NCBI GenBank assembly: GCA_020638635.1
Contig: JACKIE010000007.1
Location: 56,746-120,745 of the forward strand
Length of the DNA stretch: 64,000 nt
DNA from: Planctomycetota bacterium
Lineage (GTDB): Bacteria > Planctomycetota > UBA8742 > UBA2392
Reading direction: 5' to 3'
Shown: positions 16,103 through 27,013 of the stretch, piece after piece
Numbering within the stretch: the stretch's first letter is position 1
Layout of the letters: each line of letters begins with the position of its first letter
The notes under the pieces: model-generated
What the model saw: only the letters and a program-made list of their open reading frames with translations
What the model was told of the DNA's origin: nothing
Databases searched by the model: none
Position numbers and translations under genes: made by a program

Positions 16103-17047
16103 CTATTTGATTTCGCAGTAGGCGGCCTTGAGGTCCGTGGCATCCGAGCTGCTGATCAATTTCTGCTTCAGGTACTCGTCGATCTTTGCGGCGCGCTGCT
16201 CGAGGCCCAGGCCGGCCATCTCGGTGTCGAGGGCCTGCATGAACAGCATGATGCGGCGGCGACTCACGATCATCCAGCTCAGCTCGCCGCTGCTGTTCTC
16301 GGTGCGTGCACCGATCCAGGCCAGCTTCTTCTCGATGGTGTCGAGGTCGCTCTTGGTTTCCAGGGCGCGGGTCAGCAGAGCGTCGTGTACGCCGGCGCTA
16401 CCGGCCCAGTCCAGGCACTTGGCCTTGGTCAGCTTGCCGAACAGCTCAATCTGCTTGTCGATATCGCCGTTCGCCTGGGCCAGGTACTCATAGATGTACA
16501 TGGCGGTCAGCTCGTAGGTCTGGCCCTGGTCGAGTTCGCGGGCTTCCCACAGTTCCTTGATGCGGCCGAGCTTCCCGGTTGCGTCGCCCTTCAGGAAGGT
16601 TTCGTCACGATACAGGCGCTGGGCGCCGTAGGTTTCGATCAGCGCGTCGAGCGCGCCGGTGTTGCCGCAGGCGGTGCGGATCTCACCCTTGTAGTTCTTG
16701 GCCTCCGCGCCCAGCCACTGCACCAGCTTGACCAGGTTGCTTTCCGGCGCCATCTCGCCGGCGCGCGCGTGGGCCAGCAACTCGCGCATCTGCACGCCGC
16801 GTGCCTGCGACCAGTCGATCTTCTTGTCCTTCAGCAGCTGCGCCACGATGCCGAGGCGGCCGGCCAGGGCGGCTTCCTGGTAGGCCTTGTCGGCCTTGAG
16901 GTGCGCTTCGATGTTCTTGATCTTCTCGGGCTGGGCGGGCTTGTCCTGGGCGATCACGGTCGTGTCGCCGGCGCGCTCAGCGCCAAGGCCGAAACCCACG
17001 CCGCATCCGACCGCGGCGACCAGCATTGCAGCAAGCACTCGTTTCAT
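16103..17047 (-). CDS. Secreted protein of unknown function (alpha-helical)
   Basis: A 314-residue protein from the ATG at 17047, which has an AGGAGA ribosome-binding site; the longer open frame upstream is a shadow. Residues 1-23 are a signal peptide (MKRVLAAMLVAAVGCGVGFG). The mature part is helical and charged, with ANGDIDKQIELFGKLT and a WMIVSRRRIMLFMQALDTEM helix. No recognised domain. A role outside the cytoplasm is inferred only from the signal peptide. Confidence 0.7.
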   Translation of the reverse strand: MKRVLAAMLVAAVGCGVGFGLGAERAGDTTVIAQDKPAQPEKIKNIEAHLKADKAYQEAALAGRLGIVAQLLKDKKIDWSQARGVQMRELLAHARAGEMAPESNLVKLVQWLGAEAKNYKGEIRTACGNTGALDALIETYGAQRLYRDETFLKGDATGKLGRIKELWEARELDQGQTYELTAMYIYEYLAQANGDIDKQIELFGKLTKAKCLDWAGSAGVHDALLTRALETKSDLDTIEKKLAWIGARTENSSGELSWMIVSRRRIMLFMQALDTEMAGLGLEQRAAKIDEYLKQKLISSSDATDLKAAYCEIK

Positions 17048-17106
17048 GATGGTTCTCCTGTGTCTGCGTGAGCGGGCGGCGACGATAGCGGATTGCGCCC
17101 GGCCTG

Positions 17107-18552
17107 TCACGCAAGCTGCGCGAAGCAGCCATAGCCGCGCAGCAGGTGCTCGCGATAGAAGTCGTCGGCCTGCGCGCGTTCCGGTGCCTTGCGGGGCAAG
17201 AGTTGTCGCACGTTGCGATAGTGCATGGCGCGCGCCAGGATCGAGAAGCAGCGCTTCTCCTCCAGCCCGGCCAGCAGCGCAGTGGCCTGCGCATGCCGTT
17301 TGCGCGCCTCGGGCGCCCCGCACAGCCGCGCCAGCGCCGTGCCGTACACGGCCTGGTCGAACTGCTCGTTCAGCGGCTTGCGCCCGGGCGGCGGGTAGCT
17401 TTGCAGGAACTTCAGCGCGGCGGCCTTGCGTCCCTGCATGGCGTCGCGCACGGCGCGCATGTAGCGGTTGAAGTCGCTTGCCTCGTCCGTCAGATAGAGC
17501 GCGCAGGCCTGCTCGAAAATCGCCGGCTCCTCCAGCCACATGGCGTACACCAGCATGCCCTGGGCGTGGGCCATGCCCTCGCCGCGCATGTCCACGGCGC
17601 GCTGCCAGTCAATGTTGCCGGCCAGCAGCAGGCCGCGGATCAGCATGCTGTGCTGCAGTGCGTTCCAGGCCGGGTTGGGCTGGGGGCTGGCGGCGACCAC
17701 GCGGCGCAGGCCCTCGCGCAGGTCGCCGCGTTCCATCCAGATGTAGCCGCTGAGCGCGCCCAGCAGGCGGGTGATCGGCCATTCGCGCCCCTTCGGGCCT
17801 GCCAGCGCCGCGGCGGCGTCGCACAGGGCCAGCGCTTCGTCCAGCCGCGCGTTGCTCTGCAGCGTGTTGGCGAGGTTGAAGGCCTCGCGCATGCCGGCCT
17901 CGTCGATGCCGGCGCCCGCCAGGCGGCGCTGGAACAGGCGCGACTGGTACAGGATCGATTCCTCTTCGTCGCGGCGCAGGAAGGCGTGAAAACTCAGATT
18001 GCGCTCGAACCGCTCCTGCAGCGCGGGCTCGTCGCACAGGCGCGCGACCTGCTCGGCGGCCTTGCGCAGGTCGTCGGCCTTCTCGAGTTTCCACTGCTCC
18101 AGCGCGGACCAGTAGTCATCCAGCAGCTGGCTGAAAATAGGGCCCGTGCGCTGGTTGATGGTCGCGCGCAGCTTCTCGAAACGCGTCAGTGCGTCGTTCA
18201 GCTCGCGCAGCATGCGCAGGTGGTGCTTGCCAGTCAGCGAGCCCAGTTGCGCGTTGGCCACCGCGTTCATGGCCTCCACCAGCTCCAGCAGTTCGCCGGC
18301 CATGCGGCCGGTCTCGGCGTTCACGTCGCTGAGCAGCGGCGCGCCCTCGCCTGCCAGCAGCCAGGCCGGGTTCACGCCCAGCTTGCGCACCAGTGCCGCC
18401 GCGAACTCGAGGGGCATTTTGCCGCCGTGCATGTAGCGGCTGACGTTGTTGCGCTGGGTGCCGGTTTTGCGCGCGATCTCGGCCTGTGACCAGCGTTCGG
18501 CCAGGAAGTTCAGGCGCTGCTGGAACTCGGATGTGTCCTGTTTACGTGACAA
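17107..18552 (-). CDS. XRE-family helix-turn-helix regulator with TPR-like C-terminal region
   Basis: About 481 residues if translation starts at the TTG at 18552, which has GGAG eight bases upstream; an ATG at 18585 would add 11 residues. The N-terminal helix-turn-helix reads QAEIARKTGTQRNNVSRYMHGG, followed by LGVNPAWLLAGEG, as in phage-repressor-like XRE proteins. The remaining 380 residues are helical and repeat-like (LNDALTRFEKL, NLANTLQSNARLDEALAL), probably TPR-like for ligand or protein sensing. It is divergent from the surface-protein gene at 18692 and may regulate that gene and itself. Confidence 0.8.
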   Translation of the reverse strand: MSRKQDTSEFQQRLNFLAERWSQAEIARKTGTQRNNVSRYMHGGKMPLEFAAALVRKLGVNPAWLLAGEGAPLLSDVNAETGRMAGELLELVEAMNAVANAQLGSLTGKHHLRMLRELNDALTRFEKLRATINQRTGPIFSQLLDDYWSALEQWKLEKADDLRKAAEQVARLCDEPALQERFERNLSFHAFLRRDEEESILYQSRLFQRRLAGAGIDEAGMREAFNLANTLQSNARLDEALALCDAAAALAGPKGREWPITRLLGALSGYIWMERGDLREGLRRVVAASPQPNPAWNALQHSMLIRGLLLAGNIDWQRAVDMRGEGMAHAQGMLVYAMWLEEPAIFEQACALYLTDEASDFNRYMRAVRDAMQGRKAAALKFLQSYPPPGRKPLNEQFDQAVYGTALARLCGAPEARKRHAQATALLAGLEEKRCFSILARAMHYRNVRQLLPRKAPERAQADDFYREHLLRGYGCFAQLA

Positions 18553-18596
18553 TGCGAAATCTCCGTCACCGATACAGTACACCATTTCCGTGACAA
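18545..18596. promoter_or_regulatory. Candidate XRE operator array (GTGACAA / GTCAC sites)
   Basis: GTGACAA occurs at 18546-18552 and again at 18590-18596, 44 bp apart (about four DNA turns). An inverted GTCAC lies between them at 18565-18569. The sites surround the XRE start codon and the divergent promoter region, as expected for autoregulation. Confidence 0.45.
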
Positions 18597-18691
18597 GGCG
18601 ATGGTTGTGCGCCTTTCCCGGCTACTTTGTTTTCGGGAGGCGGGTACGGAGCACCGGCCCGCCCCACCGGACCCCGTACTCGGAGATTGCC

Positions 18692-20638
18692 ATGAAGAAC
18701 ACTCTGCTGATCCTGCTGGCGCTGGCGGCCGGCAGCCTGGCCGCCCAGGACATGGGCGACGCGCCTTCGCCCTATCCCACCGCGGTGTACTTCCAGCAAG
18801 GAGGCGGCACGCGGCTGGACTATCTCGGCAACGGCTGCACGGATGACACCGGCACGGCACCCGTGCCGGGCGGCTGGACGGGCGACGACTGCGACGACGG
18901 TTGCGAGTTCCTGAACATGAACAAGGGCGGCGCCGCCACCCTGAACATCCCGGTGGTGGACAGCTTCGGCAACGACGACCTCGCCGTGTGGATGGACTTC
19001 AACAACGACGGCGACTGGGCCGACTCCGGCGAGCGCGTGGTGTGGGCAGGCAAGAGCCCCGCCGCCAGCCACGGCGCGTTCGCGGCCAAGGTGCAGCCAC
19101 CCTACGGCGGCAGCAACACCAGCTTCAACAGCTACAGCGTGGCGATTCCCGCCTCGGCCGTGGGCGGCAGCGTGAAGGTGCGCGTGCGGCTGTGGGACAC
19201 AGCCCAGCACAGCAGCGGCCCGATGGCGCTGAACGGCGGCGGCGACCCGGGCGCCTTCAGCGAGTTCGGCGAGGTCGAAGACTTTGACGTATCGTACGGC
19301 ACCAGCACCGGCGCCAAGCTCGCGGTCTACGAGATGGGCGGCACCAGCCCCATCAACCACGGCACGACCTTCAATGCGGGCAACATCACCGCGGGCGTTG
19401 CGACCAACCTGTTCTTCGACCTCAGCAACCTGCGCGAGGCCTCCCACTTCCTGCGCTTTACCACGGCCTGGCCCAACGCCACCATCAGCTACAGCAATGC
19501 GCAGAACTGCGGCGTCAGCCTGTTCACGCCCGCCAACGGCGTGACGGTCTACCCGGGCGACCGCTTCACCTTCATCGCCACGGTCACGGTCAGCAGCGGC
19601 GGCATCCCCTTCAGCTTCCAGCTGGCGATTCCGACCAACGACCCGCTGGCGCCCACCTTCAGCTTCAGCGTCAGCGGCAACGGCGCGCAACCCGCGCCCA
19701 AGCTGGACCTGCAGCGCCCCGCCTACACCACCATCCCCAGCGGCGGCAGCGACAGCGTCGGCAGCCTGAACGCCGGCGCGGCCGCCACGGTAAGCTGGTA
19801 CATCTTCAACAACGGCCAGCTGCAGCTTGACCTGACGGGCAGCCCGCTGGTGCAGCTGGGAGCCCTCAACAACTGCGCCGCAACGGTCAGCGCCCAGCCG
19901 CCGGCCACCAGCCTGCCCGGCGGCGGATGGAGCATGACTTTCAGCGTGGACATCACGCCGACCACGGCCGGCAGCGGCTTCAGCTTCACGATCAGCATCA
20001 GCAGCAACGACCCGGCAAGCAACCCGTACGTGATCACGGTGACCGGCAACGCCGTAACCAGCGGCGGTGGCGGCGGTGGCGGTGGCGGTGGCGGCGGCGG
20101 CGGATCCGGCGGCACGCCCGCAATCTCCGTGAATCGCGCCAGCACAGCCCTGACTTCTGGCGGCGCGGACAACTTGGGCTTCTTCATCAGCGGCGGCACC
20201 ACCAGCTTCGTCTACGACGTCAGCAACGCCGGCAGCGCGCCCCTGAGCTTCACCGGCAATCCGCGCGTGGCGGTCAGCAACGTCAACAACTGCACGGTCA
20301 GCGTGACGCAGCAGCTGCCGGCCGGCCTGGCGGCGGGCACCTCCGCGCCCTTCGTGATCAGTCTGGGCACAGCCAACTCGGGCGCGTTGGCATTCACGCT
20401 GACCATCAGCAGCGACGACCCGGCCCAGGGCGTGTTCACCATCAACGTGCAGGGCAGCACCGGCACGCAGCCGCCCAGCTTCGACCTGGCGGCGGCCAGG
20501 GGCGGCGCCGGCGGGGGCGGCGGCTGCACAGGCAGCAGCGAGGGCGGTGCGGTGTTGCTGCTGCTGGCGATTTTCACAGCCGCGCTTGTCAGGCGTCGAT
20601 CAAGCGCGGCGCCCGTGCGGAAAGGTCCTGCGGCGTAG
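18692..20638 (+). CDS. Surface protein with GEVED and choice-of-anchor domains and C-terminal sorting tail
   Basis: 648 residues from the ATG at 18692; upstream codons of the open frame are non-coding. The signal peptide is MKNTLLILLALAAGSLAAQ. A GEVED-type domain (DWADSGERVVW, EFGEVEDFDVSYG) covers about 20-205. Three HYDIN/choice-of-anchor-D-like beta domains follow, each with an ANGxxxF/NDPxxPxFSFSVSGN-type ending. A run of about 14 glycines (near residues 464-477) links the last one. The C-terminus is GGGGGC-TGSSEGG, a LLLLAIFTAALV helix and RRR, which resembles MYXO-CTERM-type sorting signals. Likely anchored on the cell surface. Partners unknown. Confidence 0.85.
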   Translation: MKNTLLILLALAAGSLAAQDMGDAPSPYPTAVYFQQGGGTRLDYLGNGCTDDTGTAPVPGGWTGDDCDDGCEFLNMNKGGAATLNIPVVDSFGNDDLAVWMDFNNDGDWADSGERVVWAGKSPAASHGAFAAKVQPPYGGSNTSFNSYSVAIPASAVGGSVKVRVRLWDTAQHSSGPMALNGGGDPGAFSEFGEVEDFDVSYGTSTGAKLAVYEMGGTSPINHGTTFNAGNITAGVATNLFFDLSNLREASHFLRFTTAWPNATISYSNAQNCGVSLFTPANGVTVYPGDRFTFIATVTVSSGGIPFSFQLAIPTNDPLAPTFSFSVSGNGAQPAPKLDLQRPAYTTIPSGGSDSVGSLNAGAAATVSWYIFNNGQLQLDLTGSPLVQLGALNNCAATVSAQPPATSLPGGGWSMTFSVDITPTTAGSGFSFTISISSNDPASNPYVITVTGNAVTSGGGGGGGGGGGGGGSGGTPAISVNRASTALTSGGADNLGFFISGGTTSFVYDVSNAGSAPLSFTGNPRVAVSNVNNCTVSVTQQLPAGLAAGTSAPFVISLGTANSGALAFTLTISSDDPAQGVFTINVQGSTGTQPPSFDLAAARGGAGGGGGCTGSSEGGAVLLLLAIFTAALVRRRSSAAPVRKGPAA

Positions 20639-20691
20639 CAGGCAGCATGGGCAAAATCGAGGTCCGGGAGCGAGCAAGCCCCGGAAAGCAA

Positions 20692-20725
20692 AGGGACCGG
20701 CCCACGCCGGTCCCTGTTGCGTTTT
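20692..20725 (+). terminator. Intrinsic terminator after the GEVED protein
   Basis: The stem AGGGACCGG (20692-20700) pairs perfectly with CCGGTCCCT (20707-20715) around a six-base loop and is followed by GTTGCGTTTT. Confidence 0.75.
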
Positions 20726-20741
20726 ATCCGTGGCATGCCGC

Positions 20742-20775
20742 AAAACTGGTGCCCCGACCGGAAGGTCGGGGCGAA
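20742..20775. repeat. REP hairpin AAACTGGTG-CCCCGACC
   Basis: Hairpin CCCCGACC-GGAA-GGTCGGGG (20752-20771) is preceded by AAACTGGTG. The same AAACTGGTG leader and GGAA loop recur at 35367-35395, so this is a dispersed element. It lies just outside the 3' end of the Y1 transposase gene. Confidence 0.75.
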
Positions 20776-20811
20776 TGGCCGTCCATCCCCGGAATCAACG
20801 GGTTAGCTGCC

Positions 20812-21309
20812 CTAAGCAGTCGGAAGATCTGGCCCCTGCCTGTACTGAACGTAGTCGCAAGCATCGTCAACGTGCTTGCGCGAGAAGAGCCACTTCTTGC
20901 TTCCACCATCCGCCCACACATGCACGCGCGAACCGATCAGTCCCCCCTTGCGCAAGGCGCGAGAGCAGCGAGCTTTGAGCACTCCCATCATCCCGCCCGG
21001 CTGGTCATCCGCCCTGACAACGATGTGAACATGATTCGTGCGGATGTTGAGCGCGAACATCCGCCAGTTTCGCCAATCGACTGCATCCTGAATGGCCCTC
21101 ACAATGCAGCCACGCTGCTTCGGGTCGATCTCGAATGGGGGCTCGGAAAGCAGATCTCTACGATAGGCTTCGAGAATCATGTCCGGTGGCCGAAACGGCT
21201 CGCCATAGGCGTTGTAGCCTTCGCTTACCGTCCCCCGCTCGTCGCCATGCAGGCGCATGCCGTAGCAACTCCAGGTCAGCAGAAAAGCGATGGGTGGATT
21301 GTATGCCAT
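20812..21309 (-). CDS. Y1 (HUH) transposase, REP-associated type
   Basis: A 165-residue single-domain protein with the HUH motif NHVHIVV (H93, H95) and a C-terminal helix with candidate catalytic tyrosines Y153/Y156 (CDYVQYRQG). The N-terminus LLTWSCYGMRLHGDERG is typical of a small Y1_Tnp family common in planctomycete-like genomes. These enzymes act on single-stranded DNA at hairpins. REP hairpins flank the gene at 20752-20771 and 21351-21370, so it may mobilise the dispersed hairpins seen in this window. Confidence 0.85.
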   Translation of the reverse strand: MAYNPPIAFLLTWSCYGMRLHGDERGTVSEGYNAYGEPFRPPDMILEAYRRDLLSEPPFEIDPKQRGCIVRAIQDAVDWRNWRMFALNIRTNHVHIVVRADDQPGGMMGVLKARCSRALRKGGLIGSRVHVWADGGSKKWLFSRKHVDDACDYVQYRQGPDLPTA

Positions 21310-21350
21310 GGCTGAACTGGAGCCCGATTTGTCTGCATTACCCGAAACGG

Positions 21351-21370
21351 CCCCGGGCTTCCGCCCGGGG
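21351..21370. repeat. REP-type hairpin between metH and the transposase
   Basis: Perfect stem CCCCGGGC/GCCCGGGG with loop TTCC, 2 bp from the metH stop codon. It is probably both a flank of the Y1 transposase locus and a metH terminator. Confidence 0.7.
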
Positions 21371-21372
21371 CA

Positions 21373-25023
<3,651 letters not shown>

Positions 25024-25118
25024 GCATGTCCTACCCTGCCCGTCCCGGCAGCATAGCAGGCGACGGGATGTCTGGAACTGCCGGTGTCGCAGTTGCGCAG
25101 GATAGCTAAAACACCGCC

Positions 25119-25856
25119 ATGAAAGCCGAACTGGAAGAGATGGGCGGGCTCAACACCCGCGTGGTGGATGCCCTGCCGGATGACAAGCAGCCGGAACTGG
25201 CCGTGGTGCTTTGCCATGGCTTCGGGGCCTCTGGCTCGGACCTGGTGTCTTTGGCGCCGGAGCTGCTTGAGGCTTCGGAGAAGCTGGCCAGCGCCGCGCG
25301 CTTCTACTTTCCGGAGGCACCGCTGGACCTGTCCAGCATGGGTATGTGGGGTTCGCGCGCGTGGTGGATGATCGACATCATGGCGCTGAATCAGGCCCTG
25401 GCCGACAACACCTTCCGCGACCGCACCCGCAACGACCGGCCGGAAGGCATGCTCGAGGCGCGCGCGATGCTGCTTCAGCTAATAGAGGAAGTAAAAGCCG
25501 AGACCGGCCTGCCCACCTCGCGCATCGCATTGGGCGGCTTCAGCCAGGGCAGCATGATCACGCTGGATGTAGCGCTGCAGCTCGACGAGAATCCCGCCTG
25601 CGTGATTGCCTGGTCCGGCACGCTGCTGAACGAAGAAGAGTGGCGCGAACGCGGCAAGCTGCATGATGGCCTGCGCGTGTTCCAGTCCCACGGCCGCCAG
25701 GACCCGCTGCTGAGCTACACCTGGGCCGAGGATCTGCGCGACGTGCTGATCGAAGGCGGCGCGGAGGTGGACTTCCTGCCCTTCAACGGCCCGCACACCA
25801 TCCCGGCCGAGGCCATCCCGCGCACGGTGACGCTGCTCGAGCGCGCGCTGGAGTAA
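25119..25856 (+). CDS. Phospholipase/carboxylesterase family hydrolase
   Basis: A 245-residue alpha/beta hydrolase. The oxyanion region is [14 protein letters not shown], the nucleophile is in [11 protein letters not shown], the acid is in HGRQDPLL and the histidine is in GPHTIP. This is the acyl-protein-thioesterase-like family (PF02230). It is cytoplasmic and likely hydrolyses short acyl esters. It stops one base before the ParE-like gene on the opposite strand. Confidence 0.88.
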   Translation: MKAELEEMGGLNTRVVDALPDDKQPELAVVLCHGFGASGSDLVSLAPELLEASEKLASAARFYFPEAPLDLSSMGMWGSRAWWMIDIMALNQALADNTFRDRTRNDRPEGMLEARAMLLQLIEEVKAETGLPTSRIALGGFSQGSMITLDVALQLDENPACVIAWSGTLLNEEEWRERGKLHDGLRVFQSHGRQDPLLSYTWAEDLRDVLIEGGAEVDFLPFNGPHTIPAEAIPRTVTLLERALE

Positions 25857-26138
25857 TCATTCTTCTTCGCCACGCATGGCGCCGTGGAGGATGCGAAGGA
25901 CCTCGACGTCCTCGCCGATGATCCGGTAAATCAGAATGTACGGCGTGTCAGCGACCGCCAGTTCGCGAGAAGTTCGGCGAACACTCTCTCTGCCCAACCT
26001 TGGGAATGGACCAAGCATGTCGATGGCTTTTCTGAGACGCCGGTACATTCGCTCTGCCGCAACCGGGTTGTCCGCCGCTATGTAGTCGTGGATGTCGCGC
26101 AAGTCACGCGCTGCGGGCGCGCTTGTTCTTACGCGCAT
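25857..26138 (-). CDS. ParE/RelE-superfamily toxin
   Basis: A 93-residue basic protein with the ParE pattern: SAPAARDLRDIHDYIAADNPVAAERM, FPRLGRESVRRTSREL and YILIYRIIGEDVEVLRILHGAMR. ParE toxins poison gyrase, whereas RelE members cleave mRNA; the sequence does not decide which. It overlaps the 3' end of the antitoxin gene by 35 bp in the usual antitoxin-first order. Confidence 0.88.
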   Translation of the reverse strand: MRVRTSAPAARDLRDIHDYIAADNPVAAERMYRRLRKAIDMLGPFPRLGRESVRRTSRELAVADTPYILIYRIIGEDVEVLRILHGAMRGEEE

Positions 26139-26376
26139 ACTTTCTCTCCAGATCTGCGAACACTTCGTCCAGGTCTACGAACTGTCCCTGATCTGCCGCA
26201 GCCTCTCCCTCGAGGATTGCCTTGATCTGTGACTCCTCAATGTCGATGCGGTCTTCGATGATGCGGGCTATGTACCACGACACGGAGCGATCTGCGGCTT
26301 TGGCCAGCTTCTTCATGCGTTTGGCCAGCGCGGGCTCGAGGCGCACGCTGATGGTTACCTTGTTCTTGGCGGGCAT
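26104..26376 (-). CDS. Ribbon-helix-helix antitoxin (ParD/CopG-like)
   Basis: 90 residues from the ATG at 26376, which has a perfect AGGAG ribosome-binding site; an ATG at 26403 lies inside the operator and is rejected. The N-terminus KVTISVRLEPALAKRMKKLA is a ribbon-helix-helix DNA-binding segment. SVSWYIARIIEDRI follows, and the acidic C-terminal region (FVDLDEVFADLERKY) should bind the toxin. It is probably autoregulated from the palindrome at 26396. Confidence 0.87.
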   Translation of the reverse strand: MPAKNKVTISVRLEPALAKRMKKLAKAADRSVSWYIARIIEDRIDIEESQIKAILEGEAAADQGQFVDLDEVFADLERKYARKNKRARSA

Positions 26377-26395
26377 GGGTTCTCCTGATTCAAAG

Positions 26396-26412
26396 TGATG
26401 CACCGTGCATCA
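26396..26412. promoter_or_regulatory. Palindromic operator of the ParDE-like module
   Basis: Perfect 7 bp inverted repeat TGATGCA-CCG-TGCATCA, about 20 bp upstream of the antitoxin start. A looser GTGAATCAC lies next to it at 26415-26423. This is the expected binding site for the ribbon-helix-helix antitoxin. Confidence 0.65.
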
Positions 26413-26428
26413 TAGTGAATCACCGGAG

Positions 26429-26971
26429 TCATTCCCAGCGGTCGGGGGCGTCCGGCTGCTGCCCGATTTCATCCAGCCAGCCCGCCCTCGCATCCGGAAA
26501 TGCGTCCGCGTAGGGAACGTAGGGCTTGATGTCCAGCACCGGCGTGCCGTCCAGCAGGTCGATGCCGCGCACGTGCAGCACACGACCTTCCACCTTCAGC
26601 AGCCGTAGCGCTGAAAGGCCGATCGGGTTCGGCCGGTGCGGTGAGCGAGTGGCGAACAGCCCGCGCCGAGCTTTCGGCCCGCGCGGCGGGATCACCGTGG
26701 GCTTCCAGTTCTCGTTGAGGTGCAGCCAGGCCAGCACCCAGATGTAGTCAAAGCCCGCCAGGTCCTGCAGCGCCTGCTCAAAGTTGCAGCCCGGCAGCAG
26801 CTCGATGGTCGCGTTCAAGGCGCGGTCCTCCAGCGTCTGCGCGGTCACGGTGGGCTGGCGGGGCGTGCCGAAACGTTCCTTGTAAGGCGAACGCACATGG
26901 CCGATCACCAGCGCCGTGAAGCTGTCCGGCGCGGCGGCGGTGTGGTCCTGCGGTGGTTTCTTGCGTTTCAT
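26429..26971 (-). CDS. trmO: tRNA (N6-threonylcarbamoyladenosine-37) methyltransferase TrmO/TsaA
   Basis: A 180-residue SAM-dependent enzyme that adds the N6-methyl group to t6A37 in some tRNAs. The beta-barrel motifs are IGHVRSPYKERFGTPRQP, LAGFDYIWVLAWLHLN, GLFATRSPHRPNPIGLSALRLL (the SAM loop) and DGTPVLDIKPYVPYADAF. It starts at the ATG at 26971. It is separated from the low-GC block by about 40 bp. Confidence 0.93.
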   Translation of the reverse strand: MKRKKPPQDHTAAAPDSFTALVIGHVRSPYKERFGTPRQPTVTAQTLEDRALNATIELLPGCNFEQALQDLAGFDYIWVLAWLHLNENWKPTVIPPRGPKARRGLFATRSPHRPNPIGLSALRLLKVEGRVLHVRGIDLLDGTPVLDIKPYVPYADAFPDARAGWLDEIGQQPDAPDRWE

Positions 26972-27013
26972 GGCCGCAGTGTAGCCATGCCCGGCCGATT
27001 GGTACCACCTCGG

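Noticed and set aside
20066..20105. GGC/GGT simple repeat as an unstable regulatory element
   Set aside because: It encodes the poly-glycine linker of the GEVED protein in frame and needs no other explanation.
25024..25118. Cobalamin riboswitch upstream of metH
   Set aside because: The gap is only 95 bp and lacks the B12-box-like core.
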